In this document: positions 1-8,692 of the stretch, one piece after another
Layout of the letters: each line of letters opens with the position of its first letter
How positions within the stretch are numbered: the first letter of the stretch is position 1
From: Falsigemmobacter faecalis
GTDB lineage: Bacteria > Pseudomonadota > Alphaproteobacteria > Rhodobacterales > Rhodobacteraceae
Direction of reading: 5' to 3'
NCBI RefSeq assembly: GCF_003863335.1
Contig: NZ_RRAZ01000004.1
Coordinates: forward strand, 1-64,000
Length of the DNA: 64,000 bases
The notes under the pieces: generated by a model
Told to the model about the DNA's origin: nothing
What the model saw: the letters and a program-made list of their open reading frames with translations, nothing else
Databases searched by the model: none
Translations under genes and position numbers: made by a program

Positions 1-574
1 ATGAAACCTGGGCCATGGACTTTGTCCATGACCAGTTGGCGACAGACCGGAAGATCAGGGTTCTGACCGTTGCTGACATCTTCTCCTGCTTCTCGCCGGT
101 CGTTAATCCGCGCTTCAGCTATCGGGCTGAGAATGTGGTGGAGACCCTTGAGCCTGTCTGTGCTGAACGCGGCTCCCCCAGGACGATCCGGGTCGATCAG
201 GGATCTGAGTTCATCTCCCGCGACCTGGATCTCCGGGCCTGCACCAAGGGGGTCACCCTCGACTTCTCACGCCCCGGAAAGCCCACCGATAACGCCTTCA
301 TCCTGCGTCGGGGGAAACAGTCCCCCGGACTGTTTCCTAATCCCTCCTCACGTTCAACGGCCGCTTCCGCGAGGAGTGTCTCAGCGCTCACGGGTGCATG
401 ACGTTTGCAGATGCGAAGGAAAAGATGGAGACTTGGTTGAGCGACGACAACACCGAACGACCGCATGGCGCCATTGGCGACAAGACGCCCTGCGAGCTGG
501 CAAATCCGGGGTCGCTTCCGACCCGAGCCCCGGTCAAACACCCGAAAACTCCGGCCTCGGGTGATCCGGATTAG
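1..574 (+). pseudogene. IS3-family (IS407-like) transposase remnant, interrupted by a palindrome
   Basis: This is the C-terminal integrase core of an IS3-type OrfB transposase. It is open at the window start: the frame runs in from upstream before the first visible ATG at 15. The first DDE aspartate lies in the MDFVHD segment and the second in VDQGSEF, followed by the typical SRPGKPTDNAFI stretch. Exactly 35 residues after the second Asp, where the catalytic Glu codon should be, the frame is broken by about 48 nt carrying a palindrome (313-337). The downstream part resumes in another frame (FNGRFREECLSAHG, then DDNTERPHGAIGDKTP) and stops at 574. The gene is therefore dead both by frame and by loss of the catalytic Glu. 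Family assignment is from motif recognition; the element ends are not seen. Confidence 0.85.
313..337. repeat. Palindromic element, copy 1 (inside IS3 transposase)
   Basis: Perfect inverted repeat with 11-bp arms (GGAAACAGTCC and its complement) around a CCC loop. It sits inside a foreign stretch of about 48 nt that replaces the catalytic Glu codon of the IS3 transposase. A second copy with one compensating base-pair change lies at 2884-2914. Confidence 0.85.
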
Positions 575-940
575 AGGCTCACTTCAAAGGCCTGGGATGA
601 TCTTTGCCACACAGACGTGCTGAAGGGGGCAGGCAAATGAGCCGCTCCGGCAAAGGCACCGGCTTTCATAAGGATCTGGTGTCTTCCTCGACAGAGGTCA
701 TGGAAACACCGGCAATCAGTGCCGGCACGCTCTCCAGCCGGAAAGCGCAAGGTTTACGGCACAGTGAAGGAACCCGGCCAAATCTTTTTCGCGGTCAGGA
801 ACTGATCCGGTTCCAGGCAGAGAAAAAATCAACCGGGCAAGGGACGCGAAGCCTGACCTGCGGTGTGTTTCGGCGTGCAGTTTTGCCCCCCTGGAGTTTC
901 TGCGTATCACTCGCTGTGGAGCCGCGGACGGAGGGGGGGG
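575..940. other. Intergenic stretch between two IS remnants, nothing recognised
   Basis: About 365 bases between the end of the IS3 transposase and the first recognisable istA codons. The open frames here are short, show no family resemblance and have no convincing ribosome binding site. I found no terminal inverted repeats for either element. It may hold the outer end of one or both insertion sequences. Confidence 0.5.
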
Positions 941-944
941 TAAG

Positions 945-2412
945 CAGGTGGATAGGATTGCGCGGGTCTGGCGGGCCTTCTCTGTGTGCAGCGCGGGTCG
1001 AGGAGGAAGACTGCGGGTCTCGCGGAATACACCCCGCAGAATTTTGCGGTCGGATGAGACAGGGTTCAGCTCTGAGCGCTGTCCTCAGCCGATGCCACGG
1101 ATCGGGGCCTGGCCGGAGCAGCCGGACCGGCCTCTCTCATCGAATGCGAACAGGCCGTCCCGTGTGCAGCTGACACGGATCCGGGCCTTCGAAGCCCTGC
1201 GCGCGTCCTCGGATATGAGGGCGCTCTGATGCCGTCCGCCGATTTGCGCGAAGCGGGTCGCAGACCCGCGTGGCACCAGCGCCAGAGGCTTATGTTCCGC
1301 GGCCTTACGATCAGGCTGAGACCGGCCAGTCCGACCGGAGCCACGGGGGGCGACCTTTCCTGTGCAGGCCGCCCCTATTCGGCTTTGTCACAGCAGAATG
1401 ATGCTGGCCTGTCCTCGCGAGAGCCAGAAGACTCAGCCGAGCAGGCCCGGACCGATGGCACCTCGCCGGCCTCGATTTTCGAGGCGCATGATCAGGCCTT
1501 TGGTTCTGCACGCGGGGCATCTGCGACATCTAGCCATGAGCGGGGCCATGGCAAGAGAAGGCGGTAGCAGAGGCGGTATTTACCGGCAAAGAACGGCTAT
1601 AGAACCGCCATTTTCTGCAGATGTGCAGCCCTGATCGGGTCCGGCCGGTCGCCTGCACGCCCGCTTCGGGCGGCGACCGGGCCATTGTCCGCCATGAATG
1701 GCGAGCGGTCAGGTGGAGAACCAGGCCGGGCTGGTGTGGGAGAGGTGCTTTACGCCTCCTCTGCGGATGCAGAGTTTCGAAGACCTGAATGCATGGCTGC
1801 CGGATAAATATGTGGCCTGAGCCAAAGCGCACCGCCATCCTGAACAGACCCACCGGACCCTCCGGGAGGGTGTCGGGAAAGGGCGACGGCACCTCCTGCC
1901 CTGCGCAGATCCTTTCGATGGATGCCACAGGGCTCCGGCCTCCGTGGCAAAGACCGGCACAATGCGGTTTGATAGCTAAAATACGCCGTCGTGCCGACTG
2001 CCGCTGGTCGGCCGGCTGATGTGCATGCCTATGTAAAAGGATCGTTAGTCGCCCGGATGGGATGGGGGTCGGAGAGCACGCACGCCTCTGCGGTCACAGA
2101 CAGACGGCTGATCATTATGGGCCTGTTCTGGCCGCGAACCGGATGCTCTGCGCAAGGGCGCAGCCTTCAAAAACCGGGTGTTCCCCCTGGGGATGGCGCA
2201 GTCGGGCGCAGACTGACGGGGCGCGATGATGGCGAGCGCCAGATGAGCTGCGTTCCGGAAGACGGCCTGCAGGCGGTCAACCAGGCTGTTCACCCGGCGC
2301 CAGTGGCCATTAACATTCCTGTACGTCGTCGTGGCCCGGCTCCAGCCGTTCTGCCCCCCCCCCGCGGCTCCGCGTCTGACCCACGAGCCCGTGGCGGATT
2401 GCGCAGGATATG
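945..2412 (+). pseudogene. istA: istA transposase pseudogene (IS21 family)
   Basis: Pieces of IstA appear in the correct order but in shifting frames. They include an N-terminal helix-turn-helix-like part (VSRNTPRRILRSDETGF near 1010), an RIRAFEALRA stretch near 1180, DAVRRFAR at 1228, EAYVPRPYDQAETGQSDRSH at 1285, IRLCHSRMMLACPRESQ near 1377, IFEAHDQAF near 1474, VFTGKERL near 1575, VACTPASG at 1648-1671, VENQAGLV near 1713, VHAYVKG near 2020 and the C-terminal ADCAR-like region near 2395. The gene cannot make protein. The reading rests on remembered IstA consensus segments rather than on an alignment, but the collinearity of about ten blocks is strong support. Confidence 0.75.
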
Positions 2413-2652
2413 ACGACCTGGCCGAAATGCCCCCCCCAAATCCTCGACCTGATGGGGACGCTGAAGCTTTGCGGAATGCGCAGCGCCTGTGAGGAAGTCA
2501 TGACCCGCGGCATCAGGCGCCTTCGCGCATCGTCGGTGACCTGTTTCCATCAGAGATCGCCGGGAAGCAGGTGCGCTCAATCCGGTACCAGATGACTGTT
2601 GCAAAGCTTCCGCGGACCAAAGACATCGGTGCGTTAGACTTCAGGGGATCCC

Positions 2653-2689
2653 CTGGGACTGAGGGCCTTGTCGAGGGCCTCAGTCCCAG
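2653..2689. repeat. 12-bp-arm inverted repeat inside istB remnant
   Basis: Arms CTGGGACTGAGG (2653-2664) and its exact complement (2678-2689) flank a 13-nt loop. It is not similar to the GGAAAC palindromes. No T-run follows, so a terminator role is not supported. Confidence 0.55.
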
Positions 2690-2883
2690 AACAGGCAATG
2701 GGCTGACCGGCGTCATGTGGTCGCGATCGGCGGGACGGGCACGGGAAAGACCCATCCCGCAATTGTCCGTGCGCTTATCCGTAACGGGATCCGCAGCTGA
2801 CTTCGTGAACCGCCTTGCAACCGAAACGCGCAGCGGCAGGCAGGGGCGGTTTGCCGACGACATACCCGCCTTGACCTCGCGCG

Positions 2884-2914
2884 TCAGGAAACGGTCCCCC
2901 GGACCGTTTCCTGA
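2884..2914. repeat. Palindromic element, copy 2 (inside istB remnant)
   Basis: Inverted repeat with 14-bp arms (core GGAAACGGTCC) around a CCC loop. Compared with the copy at 313-337, the seventh core position changes from A to G with the matching T to C change in the other arm, so pairing is preserved. It interrupts istB within a foreign stretch of about 40 nt just before the Walker B coding segment. Confidence 0.85.
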
Positions 2915-3404
2915 CCTTCCGCGCTTCCTGGTGAACCCGGGCGATTTGCCCTGTGCTCAGTCAGGCGGCAGGTGCTCTTGCCTCTGAACAGCCGCCTCTG
3001 TGAGCGCAGCTCGATTATCGTCACCCTTCGGCGAATGACCGGTCGTCTTCAGCGATCCGAAGAGGGCAATGACCCTCTGACGCATCCCTGCGAAATCACA
3101 GGGACTGGCAACGCGTCATGGCACTGCAAAACCCGCGCCTGACACTCCTGGCCTGATCTGCCTGCAAAACAGGATCCGTCTCATTGGATCAGGCCAGGAT
3201 CTCCAGTCCCTTGGGGGGAGTATTGCGCGCCGACGGGCGGTGAGGTTTGAGCGCGAATTGACCGGCGGCAGTCTTGAAACCGGACATCCGGAACCTCCTG
3301 GCTTTCGTTCCGTCGCCGATCCGCGGTGCCAGGAGGAACTTACCTGCATACCCGCAAAAATGGCGGCGCAGGCGCGCAAAGCCGCGGTGGCCGCCCGGGC
3401 GCGG

Positions 3405-4310
3405 TCACAACGTCCGCAGAGGCTCGGGGTAATATGTCCAGGCGAGAAAGCGGCTGATCTTCTGGCCCTGGCCCATATCGACAATCCGGTACTCAGCCAC
3501 CCGCGCTTTGCTTAAGAGCCGCGTGAGGGGGCGGAGGCTGTCTTTCTTTGACACCAGCGAGGTGAACCACAGACAGTGCTCAGAATAGTCCTGGCTCTGT
3601 TCGATCATTGCGGCGATGAAACCGACCTCGCCGCCAGGGCACCACAGCTCAGCATTCTGGCCGCCGAAGTTCAGCTCTCCGGTCTCGCCTTTGCCGAGGT
3701 TGCGCCATTTGCGCCGGCTGCCCTCCTCTGCCTGCTCGGGGGAGGTGTGAAACGGCGGATTGCAAAGCGTGACATGAAAGAGGTCCTCCGGGGCAATCAC
3801 GCCCGCAAAGATATCCTCCGGATTGTTCTGGTGCCGGAGCGTGATGCTGAGCCCGTTTCGCTGACAGATTTCACGCGCCGAGCGGATCGACACCGGATCG
3901 ATATCGACACCCGTAAAGTCCCAGCCATATTCGCGCTGCCCGGTCAGCGGATAGACAAGGCTCGCCCCCGTCCCGATGTCGAGGGCCCGGATGCCCGGGC
4001 CGCGCGGACTGCGGCCGCCGTTGCTCTCAGCCAGCAGATCCGCGAGGTAATGGATGTAATCCACCCGGCCGGGGATCGGCGGACAGAGGTAAGTCTCGGG
4101 GATCTCCCAGAACTCAATCCCGTAATGCGCCAGCAAAAGGGCGCGGTTGAGGGCGCGGACTGCCGCCGCATCGGCGAAGTCCACCGTCGTCTCACCGCGG
4201 GGATTCAGTGTCGTAAAGGCACACAGTTCCGGCGATTTCGCCATCAGCCGCTCAAAATCATAGCCCTCGCGGTGCTGGTTGCGGGGATGCAACGTGCGTT
4301 TGACAGCCAT
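3405..4310 (-). CDS. rlmF: 23S rRNA (adenine1618-N6)-methyltransferase RlmF
   Basis: Predicted to methylate N6 of A1618 of 23S rRNA using S-adenosylmethionine. The 301-residue protein opens MAVKRTLHPRN, typical of the family. It has a SAM-binding segment DIGTGASLVYPL in the first half and the catalytic NPPF motif of N6-adenine methyltransferases in CNPPFH. The ATG at 4310 is chosen because conservation begins there and an AAGG lies upstream; the open frame extends 128 codons further without family resemblance. It stands alone next to the decayed IS region. Its stop is about 165 bp from the estimated end of the IS21 remnant, and the gene looks intact. Confidence 0.93.
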   Translation of the reverse strand: MAVKRTLHPRNQHREGYDFERLMAKSPELCAFTTLNPRGETTVDFADAAAVRALNRALLLAHYGIEFWEIPETYLCPPIPGRVDYIHYLADLLAESNGGRSPRGPGIRALDIGTGASLVYPLTGQREYGWDFTGVDIDPVSIRSAREICQRNGLSITLRHQNNPEDIFAGVIAPEDLFHVTLCNPPFHTSPEQAEEGSRRKWRNLGKGETGELNFGGQNAELWCPGGEVGFIAAMIEQSQDYSEHCLWFTSLVSKKDSLRPLTRLLSKARVAEYRIVDMGQGQKISRFLAWTYYPEPLRTL

Positions 4311-4494
4311 GGAAAACCTTCGCGTAACCTGACGCTCACACAGCGTCTGACAGGGGGATGACTTTAAATCCTCCCGCCGCGCTGTGAAATAGCGGAACGG
4401 GGCTCTTACAGGAGATCTTCCCCGTCTGAGAGGTGATCCGCAGCTGGCGGATGAACAACGACAGTCCTCAACCGCGCCAAAGGATACCGGGCAT

Positions 4495-4525
4495 GAAGAA
4501 ACCCGCCGCGGTTTCGCACGGCGGG
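4495..4525 (-). terminator. Rho-independent terminator after the peptidoglycan-binding protein gene
   Basis: Stem CCCGCCG (4502-4508) with CGGCGGG (4519-4525), followed on the minus strand by TTTCTTC. It lies 27 bp past the stop of the gene at 4552. Confidence 0.7.
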
Positions 4526-4551
4526 CCGGATGCATGCCAGATCCCTGCGCG

Positions 4552-5592
4552 TCAGCCGCCGGTCTGGCGCTGCAGGGCGCGCAGCTGATCGCTGTTGAGA
4601 TAGCCGCTCTCCGGGCTGCCCTGGCTGCGCTGCCAGGCGCGCAGGGCCTGACGGGTGCGCCGATCGAAGGTGCCGGCGGTGCCCTGGGTGTCATGGCCCA
4701 GAACCGTCAGGCGCAGCTGAACTTCACGACGCTCGCTGACGGACAGGCCAAGCGCGCGCTCGGCAGCTTCATCGGCGGCATTTGTGACCGGTGGCGGGGT
4801 CGCGCCGGGGCGGCGCAGATCGCCGTATTGCCGCGACAGCAGCGCCACATCCTGCGCCGTGACATAGCCGGTCTCTGAGAGCCGGTTGGACCGCTGCCAC
4901 GAACGGATCGCAAGGCGGGTGTTATTGCCCCAGGCCCCGTCCGCGCCGCGGGTGTCATGGCCGAGTGCGGTCAGCTGCTGCTGGATCTCAAGGCGCTGGT
5001 TGCGCGTCAGACCAAGGGCAGCCTCCTGCGCCGCGGGCGTGTTGACCGAAGGGGCGGGCGTCACCGGGCCGCGCCCGAGATCGCTGTACTGGCTGGAGAT
5101 CAGCGCCACATCCTGGGCGGTGACATAGCCGGTCTCAGCAAAGCGATTGGCGCGCTGCCAGCCGCGAATGGCAAGGCGGGTGTTGTTCCCCCAGGCCCCG
5201 TCCGCGCCATAGGTGTTAAAGCCAAGCGCCGTCAGCTGCTGCTGAATCTCAACCCGGCGTGCCCGGCTGAGGCCAAGGGCGGCCTCAGTGTTGGCGGCGG
5301 GCGTCGCGCCGGGCTGGGGGATGACCGGCTGCCCCGCGCCCGGGCGCAGGGCATTGAGCGCGGCAATGGCGTCCTGGCGGAAGGCCCCCTGCGGGAAGCT
5401 GCCGAGATAATTTTCATAAGCTGCTGCGGTATTGCGGCTCTGGGCCTGGACGAAAGCGTTGCGGTCCAGCTCCTGGGTGATCATCGCGCGGGCCACGCCA
5501 CCGATGACATCCCCGATCCCATCCTGCGCCGCTGCGGTCAGCGGGGCCCCGAGCCCGGCCATGACCAGCAGTGGCAGTGCGATGCGTTTCAT
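4552..5592 (-). CDS. Secreted protein with three peptidoglycan-binding-like repeats
   Basis: 346 residues. A signal peptide (MKRIALPLLV start, cleavage near residue 22, AAAQD) predicts export. Residues 40-85 form a short helical region. Three repeats of about 65 residues follow at 105-169, 192-256 and 280-344, each starting ALGL and carrying a GxWGNNTRxAIRxWQR-type core as in PF01471 peptidoglycan-binding domains, joined by Pro/Thr/Ala linkers. Repeats 1 and 2 are nearly identical while repeat 3 has drifted (GTFDRRTRQALRAWQR). No catalytic domain is present, so a structural or targeting role at the cell wall is inferred. ATG at 5592 is preceded by AGGAGAG. Confidence 0.8.
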   Translation of the reverse strand: MKRIALPLLVMAGLGAPLTAAAQDGIGDVIGGVARAMITQELDRNAFVQAQSRNTAAAYENYLGSFPQGAFRQDAIAALNALRPGAGQPVIPQPGATPAANTEAALGLSRARRVEIQQQLTALGFNTYGADGAWGNNTRLAIRGWQRANRFAETGYVTAQDVALISSQYSDLGRGPVTPAPSVNTPAAQEAALGLTRNQRLEIQQQLTALGHDTRGADGAWGNNTRLAIRSWQRSNRLSETGYVTAQDVALLSRQYGDLRRPGATPPPVTNAADEAAERALGLSVSERREVQLRLTVLGHDTQGTAGTFDRRTRQALRAWQRSQGSPESGYLNSDQLRALQRQTGG

Positions 5593-5703
5593 CTCGCTCT
5601 CCTTTGTGGCGGATGCACGGGCGGGCCGAAACGCGGCCCGCCGTCTGCAGGGAGGAACGCCCGGCGCTGCGATCGGTTGCAGCCGCGCCCACAGATGCAG
5701 CGC

Positions 5704-6588
5704 TCAGGCGAATTTGCGCTGTGTCATGAAGTCCAGAAAGGCTTTCAGCGCCGCCGTGGCATGGCGCGCATCGGCGTAAACAAGCTGAATAACCACATCC
5801 TCAATCGGATGATCCGCCAGCACCTGCACCAGCCGACCCGAGGCCAGGTCATCCGCAATCAGACTGACCGGCAGCACGGTAATGCCCTGCCCGCTCACGG
5901 CAGCCGTCTGCAGCATCTCCCAGTTGTTGGCCTGAAGAACCGCGTTGACGCGCTGCCAGATCACCTCGCCGCTGCGCAAAAGCGGCCAGACGCCGGATTC
6001 GGAGATCAGCGTGTGATGCAGACAGCGCATCTCCGCCAGATCTTCGGGTGCCGCAGGAAATCCCGCCTCAGCCAGATAAGACGGGGCCGCCACCATCATC
6101 GCCGAGACGGTGTGCAGGCGACGTGCAAAAAGCGTGGAATCGGGCAGACGCCCGCCGACGATCGCCGCATCAAGGCCGTCCTGATGCAGATCCGAGCGCC
6201 CTTCGGTGAGCACCAGATCCAAAGTCACATCCGGAAACTCTTCCATAAAGTCCGCAAGCACCGGCTGCAGCGTGGTCATCATATAGATTTTCGGCACGCC
6301 AATGCGCAGACGGCCCGCAACTTTAGATGAGGCCTCACGTATATCTTCATTGGCGCAGCGCAGATCATCCAGGATGGGCCGCACCCTGTCGTAATAGCGC
6401 TGCCCCAGATCCGTCATCCGCAGCGAACGGGTTGAGCGCTGCAAAAGCCGGGCGCCCAGATCCTGTTCAAGATCGGCGATATATTTACTGGCCTGACTGC
6501 GCGAGATGCCCATGCGCCGCGCCGCAGCGGCAAAGCTGCCCTCTTCGACAACATGCACATAGGTCTGCAAAATATTCGTTTCCAACAC
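5704..6588 (-). CDS. LysR-family transcriptional regulator
   Basis: About 294 residues. The N-terminal winged helix-turn-helix (EEGSFAAAARRMGISRSQAS) is followed by a LysR substrate-binding domain. I place the start at the GTG at 6588 (VLETNILQTYVHVVEEGSF), where family similarity begins. An ATG at 6714 would add 42 Cys-rich residues unlike any LysR N terminus. The stop is 111 bp before the start of the secreted protein gene, so co-transcription is possible. The inducer and targets cannot be read from sequence. Confidence 0.88.
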   Translation of the reverse strand: MLETNILQTYVHVVEEGSFAAAARRMGISRSQASKYIADLEQDLGARLLQRSTRSLRMTDLGQRYYDRVRPILDDLRCANEDIREASSKVAGRLRIGVPKIYMMTTLQPVLADFMEEFPDVTLDLVLTEGRSDLHQDGLDAAIVGGRLPDSTLFARRLHTVSAMMVAAPSYLAEAGFPAAPEDLAEMRCLHHTLISESGVWPLLRSGEVIWQRVNAVLQANNWEMLQTAAVSGQGITVLPVSLIADDLASGRLVQVLADHPIEDVVIQLVYADARHATAALKAFLDFMTQRKFA

Positions 6589-6795
6589 CCGCCCCGCCGC
6601 AACACCGCCAATCCGGAGCAGAAGATTTAAGCAGTTCACCCCATCCGGGCAAGCCGGACAGGGGCGGAAAAGACAAACTGCCTCATCACAAGCAGCTGAG
6701 GGCTGCTCTGCCACACCGGAAACGCAGTGCGGGTGATGTTTGCGGGTGCCCTGACGGGCACCCGTATCGCATCCGGCCGGAGCCGAAAATCCGGC

Positions 6796-7023
6796 TCAGC
6801 GGGCCGAGGTGACCGGAGCGTTGCCCGAGGTTTCGACCAGGGTGACGGCCACTTTATCAGCGTTCACGAAATCATCGGAGATGACAACATCAACAGCCGG
6901 AACCTGGAGCACTTCGCCGATCAGGTGCGAAGCGGGGCTGTTGTCGCGGGCGTTATAGCCTTCAGCCGAAGCCGAGGTGGCAGCAAGAACAGCAAGGGTG
7001 AGGATGGAAGCAAGCTTTTTCAT
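6796..7023 (-). CDS. Small secreted protein, unknown function
   Basis: 75 residues: a clear signal peptide (MKKLASILTLAVLAATSASA) and a mature part of about 55 residues (EGYNARDNSPASHLIGEVLQ onward). The mature chain has no cysteine and no recognisable domain. Start chosen at the ATG at 7023 because the signal peptide begins there. The composition fits a periplasmic protein. The family is not recognised, though small DUF-type secreted proteins of this pattern are common in Rhodobacteraceae. Confidence 0.65.
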   Translation of the reverse strand: MKKLASILTLAVLAATSASAEGYNARDNSPASHLIGEVLQVPAVDVVISDDFVNADKVAVTLVETSGNAPVTSAR

Positions 7024-7160
7024 TTTTCTAAATCCGGTCATAGGGAAAGGCGTGTTTGCCTTTCGATGACAGAGAAGTAAGTCTCCCCCTCGAAAAAGAT
7101 TAGATGTCATTCATCGCGCTCTGTGTTCGATCAGATCGGACAATCACGGGCGTGTGACGC

Positions 7161-7188
7161 AAAAAGCCCGGCACTCCGGCCGGGCTTT
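7161..7188 (-). terminator. Rho-independent terminator after opgC-like gene
   Basis: Stem built on AAAGCCCGGC and GCCGGGCTTT. On the minus strand it is followed by TTTTT. It lies just beyond the stop at 7211. Confidence 0.85.
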
Positions 7189-7210
7189 GGGGGGGTCTGT
7201 CAGACGAAGA

Positions 7211-8425
7211 TCAGATCTGCGCGGCGCGCTGCGGCTCTGGTGCGGGGCGATGCGGATCAGGGATGACGATCGGCGGACGCGGTGCGCCAAGGGCAGCGCG
7301 CGACAACTCTTTCACCCAGGCCAGCGCCACCAGCGCCAGCAGCCCGCCCAGGATCACCACATCCTCGACAATCGTCAGCGTGGGGTCGAAATAATGCAAA
7401 GCGGCGCGCGCGGCAAAGGACAGCACCGTCCCCACGGCAAAGACCGGCAGCGCCTGACGGCCCATCACCACGAAGGGCCAGGCCAGGCGCGAGGCCGAGA
7501 GGTCGCGCAGATGCGGGCTGACGCTCACCAGATAGGCCAGCGACAGCACATGCAGCAGGCGCGGCAGCTGCAGATAGCCCTTGTTGAAATCCACGAGCAC
7601 GAAAGGCACCCCCGCTTCGCGCAGCGTTTTCATCACCACGTAAAAGCCCTGATCGACCGGCGGCACCTGTTTAACCAGGAACGCCAGCGAGGCATAAAGC
7701 GCCGCCGCAATGATCAACCCGCGCTTCACCGGCACAAAGCGGCGTTGACCGCGCAGCGCAAGCCCGGTCAGAATGCCCAGCACAAAGATCAGCTGCCAGG
7801 AGAAGGGGTTCAGAAACCAGCCGCCCCGATTGGGATAATTCGGCAGGTTCTGCCAGGTGAGCCCCGCCACCGCCCAGACCGTAATAGAGGCGATCAACAG
7901 CCAGCCCGGACGCCGCTGCCCCGCCCAGATCAGCAGGGGGGCCGCCAGCATCAGCAAAACATAAAGCGGCAGAATATTCACATAGCCGAACTGATGCAGC
8001 AAAAGCGGCAGCCCGATCAGCACGCCCACCGGGTCTTCCACAAAGCGGTTGAAGTTGTCCCTTGAGATCAGTTCGGGCACTTCGCCAAAGCGCAGCATGG
8101 CCGCCACCAGGCCCAGCACCGTGACCGAAATCACGATATGGACCATATAGAGCGACCAGGCGCGATGCCAGGGACCGGCGATCCCGGCCCACCAGCGTCT
8201 GGCCTCAAAGTGCTTGCCAAAGGCCAGCGCCGCCGAGACACCCGCCAGCAGCACAAAGGCCTCTGCCGCATCCGAGAAGCCGAAATTCTTAGAGGTCAGC
8301 ACCTCGTAACGATTGCCCGGCACATGGTTGATGAAGATCATCGCAAGCGCGAGGCCGCGGATCATATCAATCCGGCCATCACGGGGCGGCGCAGAGGCCG
8401 CTGGGGGGGAGTTGAGATGTGTCAC
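7211..8425 (-). CDS. opgC: OpgC-like membrane protein (acyltransferase family)
   Basis: 404 residues, a polytopic membrane protein with about ten hydrophobic segments. The N terminus (DGRIDMIRGLAL followed by IFINHVPGN) and the length match the OpgC family, which adds succinyl groups to osmoregulated periplasmic glucans. It lacks the cytoplasmic additions of some relatives. GTG at 8425 begins a plausible 19-residue cytoplasmic tail; the ATG at 8365 is an alternative. No opgG/opgH gene lies in the window, so the glucan substrate is inferred only from the family. Confidence 0.78.
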   Translation of the reverse strand: MTHLNSPPAASAPPRDGRIDMIRGLALAMIFINHVPGNRYEVLTSKNFGFSDAAEAFVLLAGVSAALAFGKHFEARRWWAGIAGPWHRAWSLYMVHIVISVTVLGLVAAMLRFGEVPELISRDNFNRFVEDPVGVLIGLPLLLHQFGYVNILPLYVLLMLAAPLLIWAGQRRPGWLLIASITVWAVAGLTWQNLPNYPNRGGWFLNPFSWQLIFVLGILTGLALRGQRRFVPVKRGLIIAAALYASLAFLVKQVPPVDQGFYVVMKTLREAGVPFVLVDFNKGYLQLPRLLHVLSLAYLVSVSPHLRDLSASRLAWPFVVMGRQALPVFAVGTVLSFAARAALHYFDPTLTIVEDVVILGGLLALVALAWVKELSRAALGAPRPPIVIPDPHRPAPEPQRAAQI

Positions 8426-8636
8426 AGCCTGGCATCTGCGACCTCTCGCGGGTAAAGGCAAGGGATGTAACAGATTTCTGACAAAAGCCGGCGAACTCCC
8501 GCCAGCGGAGGGCCGGAAGCACGGCGATGGTTTGCTCAGCAGCCCCCCGGGGCGGCGGGCGGCGGGAACCCTGCTGAACGCGGCGTGATCCCCGCGCCGC
8601 AGGCCGCCGGAGCGGAAACGGGCGGCCTCGCGCAGC

Positions 8637-8671
8637 AAAAAAACCCGGCTGCGAGGGGGATCGCAGCCGGG
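8637..8671 (-). terminator. Rho-independent terminator of the peptide ABC operon
   Basis: Perfect 11-bp stem CCCGGCTGCGA (8644-8654) with TCGCAGCCGGG (8661-8671), followed on the minus strand by seven T. It lies 22 bp beyond the stop of the last ATPase gene. Confidence 0.92.
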
Positions 8672-8692
8672 GCCGAATGTCGCTCAGCCGGA

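Larger units (their letters stand above)
2413..3150 (+). pseudogene. istB: istB ATP-binding helper pseudogene (IS21 family)
   Basis: IstB is the AAA+ partner of the IS21 transposase. Visible in order are ILDLMGTLKLCGMRSACEEV (from about 2441), the P-loop GGTGTGKTH at 2729-2755, VNRLATETRSGRQGRFADDI (about 2803-2862), then FLVNPGDLPCAQSGG where a Walker B LDELGYLPFAQSGG is expected, and FGE-PVVFSDPK near 3028-3065. Frameshifts, stops and a palindrome inserted just before the Walker B region (2884-2914) inactivate it. Confidence 0.75.
930..3240 (+). mobile_element. Degenerate IS21-family element (istA-istB)
   Basis: About 2.3 kb, the usual size for IS21, in which fragments of IstA and then IstB can be followed in order across all three plus-strand frames. 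Many frameshifts and stop codons show long decay. The limits given are approximate because no terminal repeats or target duplication could be seen. A 12-bp-arm hairpin (2653-2689) and a mobile palindrome (2884-2914) lie within the istB part. Confidence 0.8.

Noticed and set aside
4957-6330. 457-codon open frame on the plus strand
   Set aside because: Antisense to the secreted repeat protein and the LysR gene; Arg/Gln/His-rich composition typical of shadow frames.
6741-6765. Terminator after the small secreted protein gene
   Set aside because: A GGGTGCC/GGCACCC stem is present but neither strand has a T-run after it, so it is not listed as a terminator.
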